A stretch of 64,000 nt of DNA from Amycolatopsis albispora (GTDB lineage Bacteria > Actinomycetota > Actinomycetes > Mycobacteriales > Pseudonocardiaceae), in assembly GCF_003312875.1 (NCBI RefSeq), contig NZ_CP015163.1:8866001-8930000 (forward strand). Direction: 5' to 3'. Below, piece after piece: positions 62,332 to 64,000 of the stretch (the first letter of the stretch is position 1; each line of letters starts with the position of its first letter). Position numbers and translations under genes: made by a program. Under the pieces are notes generated by a model, which had not been told where the DNA came from, made no database searches, and saw only the letters and a program-made list of their open reading frames with translations.

Positions 62332-63045
62332 GTGCACGCCTGGTTGCGGGTGAAGGGCAGGGAGTTCCGGTCGCGGTTGCTGCTCGGTGCGGAACTCTAC
62401 GATTCGGCCAAATTGATCGGTGAGGTGCTCGAGGCAGGCGGTTGCGACGCGTTCATCACCACGCTCGACCTCGGGGCCGGGCGGTCCGGGGTGGCGCTGT
62501 CGGAACTGTCCCGGTTCGTCGACGTGGACACCTTCACCTGGGTCGGCACGACCTCCTTCGCGCGCACCGGTGACGAGGCGCTCCGCACCGCGCGGCTGCT
62601 GCGGTCCTCGCTCGGCGTCGACATCGTCAAGCTCGACGTCCGCGACGTGGCGAACCTGCCGGACGGCCCGGCCACGGTGACCGTCGCCGAGCAGTTGCTC
62701 GCGGAGGGCTTCGCCGTGCTTCCCTTGGTCGAGGCCGATCCGCACCTGGTCACGCGGCTCGCCGACGCCGGGTGCGCGGCGATCCGCGTGGTCGCGTCAC
62801 CGGTGGGCAGCGGGCGCGGCATCACCGACGAGCACGCGCTGCGCACGGTGCTCGGCGTGGCGACCGTGCCGATCGTGGTCGAATGCGGCATCGGCTCGGT
62901 CGCGCACGCCGCCAGGGCCCTCGAACTCGGCGCGGACGCCGTGCTGGTCAACACCGCCGTGGCGACCGCGCCGGACCCGCCCGGCATGGCACGCGCCATG
63001 CGGCACGCGGTGCTCGGCGGCCGCCTCGCCGCCACCGCCCGCTGA
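62332..63045 (+). CDS. ThiG-like thiazole synthase homologue
   Basis: TIM barrel of 237 residues resembling ThiG, which builds the thiazole ring of thiamine. The Schiff-base lysine is in VDIVKLDV, and the phosphate-binding loops SPVGSGRG and VECGIGSVAHAARALELGADAVLVNTAVA are kept. It differs in the N-terminal part: the usual NTAGCRTAEEA is GTTSFARTGDEA. No thiS, thiO, thiF or thiE is nearby, so it may serve another pathway. GTG start. Confidence 0.78.
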   Translation: MHAWLRVKGREFRSRLLLGAELYDSAKLIGEVLEAGGCDAFITTLDLGAGRSGVALSELSRFVDVDTFTWVGTTSFARTGDEALRTARLLRSSLGVDIVKLDVRDVANLPDGPATVTVAEQLLAEGFAVLPLVEADPHLVTRLADAGCAAIRVVASPVGSGRGITDEHALRTVLGVATVPIVVECGIGSVAHAARALELGADAVLVNTAVATAPDPPGMARAMRHAVLGGRLAATAR

Positions 63046-63058
63046 CCCCGGCGTGCGG

Positions 63059-63811
63059 TCAGCGCCGGCGGAAGAGGTGACCGGCCAGCGGCACGGCGAC
63101 CAGCAGGATGGCTGTCCACCACACCACCGCTAGCCAGCCGTCGCCGGTGGTGGGCAGGCCCAGCAGGAGCGGCCGCACGGTGTCCATCACCAGCGTGATC
63201 GGCTGGTTCTCCACCACCACGCGCAACCAGCCCGGCAGCGTGTCCGCCGGGGCGAAGGCGCTGCTCAGGTACGGCGCGAAGACCAGCAGCACGCTCAGCC
63301 CGCTCGCGCCCTCCACGGTTTTCGCGATCATGCCGAGGATCGCGGCCAGGAAGGCGATCGCGACCGAGTACAACAGCAGCAGCCCGGCCACCCCCAGCCA
63401 GCCGTCGAGGTCCGCGCGCGGCCGGAAGCCCACCAGCATGCCGACGCCCAGCATGACCAGCGTGGAGAGCAGGTTCCGCACCACCGCCGCGGCCACGTGC
63501 CCGATGATCACCGCCGAGCTGAGCACCGGCATCGAGCGCAGCCGGTCGACGAAGCCCTCCGACAGGTCCGCGTGCACGCCCGTCGTGGTGGCGGTCGCGT
63601 TCATCGACACGCTCAGCACGATCATGCCCGCGATCAGGTAGTCGGCGTACGCCGTGGAGCCGGTGTTCATCGCGCCACCGAACATGTACCGGAAGATCAG
63701 CAGGATCGCCGCCGGCATCAGCACGGCGACCACCACCTGCTCCGGGTTCCGCACGATGTGCCGCAGCGAACGGCCGATCAGCGCACGGGAATCACTCAGC
63801 GCCGTGGTCAT
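63059..63811 (-). CDS. ABC-2-type exporter permease (DrrB-like)
   Basis: ABC-2 permease of 250 residues with six helices (PAAILLIFRYMFGG, LIAGMIVLSVSMNATATTTGV, GLLLLYSVAIAFLAAILGMI, LVFAPYLSSAFAPADTLPGWL). The order matches DrrB-like drug or lipid exporters. It overlaps the ATPase gene by ATGA and follows it. Confidence 0.87.
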   Translation of the reverse strand: MTTALSDSRALIGRSLRHIVRNPEQVVVAVLMPAAILLIFRYMFGGAMNTGSTAYADYLIAGMIVLSVSMNATATTTGVHADLSEGFVDRLRSMPVLSSAVIIGHVAAAVVRNLLSTLVMLGVGMLVGFRPRADLDGWLGVAGLLLLYSVAIAFLAAILGMIAKTVEGASGLSVLLVFAPYLSSAFAPADTLPGWLRVVVENQPITLVMDTVRPLLLGLPTTGDGWLAVVWWTAILLVAVPLAGHLFRRR

Positions 63812-64000
63812 GCCGCACCCGCCTTCTCACCGGTCAGGCTCAGGAACACGTCGTCCAGCGTCGGCTTCTTCATCCGGAGCGCCACCGGTTCGAGCCCGGC
63901 CCGGTCGAGTTTTTCCAGCAGCAGCCGCAGTTCCCGCACACCGCCGATCCGCACCGACAGGCCGTCTCCGCGCAGCACGTCCTCCCCGGCGAGCACGGCG
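63808..64000 (-). CDS. ABC exporter ATPase (DrrA-like), 3' end only
   Basis: Only the last 63 or so residues are in the window; the gene continues past the right edge. The tail LDRAGLEPVALRMKKPTLDDVFLSLTGEKAG is the typical DrrA-type C-terminus, in which PTLDDVFLxLTG is a family signature. It pairs with the DrrB-like permease to form an exporter. Confidence 0.85.
   Translation of the reverse strand, partial: AVLAGEDVLRGDGLSVRIGGVRELRLLLEKLDRAGLEPVALRMKKPTLDDVFLSLTGEKAGAA

Overview
The window is a high-GC actinomycete chromosome segment, most probably from a Pseudonocardiales organism such as Amycolatopsis. This is inferred from Lsr2, a stand-alone LigD-type polymerase, type VII secretion-style small proteins, many secreted hydrolases and strong third-position GC codon use. 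No rRNA, tRNA or CRISPR array was seen. The right end cuts an ABC-transporter ATPase gene.

Region 1-10.7 kb holds a secreted GH64 beta-1,3-glucanase, a lipoprotein, two divergent regulator/enzyme pairs with paired palindromic operators (HxlR/DUF899 and MarR/RidA), an IS630-family element with a nonsense-interrupted transposase, a LigD polymerase-domain protein, a three-gene type VII secretion-like set, asnB and small membrane proteins. The IS630 copy sits exactly in a CTAG that forms the stop codons of two convergent genes. Region 10.8-21.4 kb is about sugar and polymer use: a ROK regulator divergent from xylA with two operators, a phosphotransferase, a GT9-like protein, a beta-helix protein and an SGNH esterase that both lie behind CebR-type palindromes, two further secreted esterases, and RNase HI.

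Region 21.4-38.6 kb looks like an orphan biosynthetic locus with no PKS or NRPS. Eight leftward genes, every junction overlapping (seven junctions, six of them by 4 bp), encode two DegT-type aminotransferases, a UbiA prenyltransferase, a flavin oxidoreductase, two acyl-activating enzymes, a methyltransferase and a CaiB-type CoA-transferase. A divergent operon carries two Gfo/Idh/MocA dehydrogenases, a TIM-barrel epimerase, an M20 hydrolase, an Ldh2-type dehydrogenase and a small unknown protein. Between the Ldh2 and second Gfo/Idh genes lies an 0.8 kb repetitive segment. It is open in one frame, joins its neighbours by ATGA and GTGA overlaps, and encodes eleven 11-residue repeats. It is the most unusual object in the window.

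Region 38.6-54.8 kb holds an EF-hand protein, a nucleotide-sugar dehydrogenase, an ADP-ribosylglycohydrolase, an MFS/TetR divergent pair with a perfect operator, a PQQ-type dehydrogenase, pcaB-like lyase, an aromatic monooxygenase with an MBL hydrolase, a Cys/Met-metabolism PLP enzyme divergent from an Lrp regulator, a secreted hydrolase and Lsr2. Region 54.9-64 kb holds a PfkB kinase-metH-metF operon for homocysteine remethylation, a CRP-like site, a GT-C-like membrane protein, an orphan ThiG-like protein and an ABC-2 exporter.

A family of long palindromes sharing the core CACGAATGTGGCTTTCG recurs at 10.8, 17.85, 38.6 and 54.8 kb, mostly between convergent genes, with half-copies near 18.0 and 54.9 kb.
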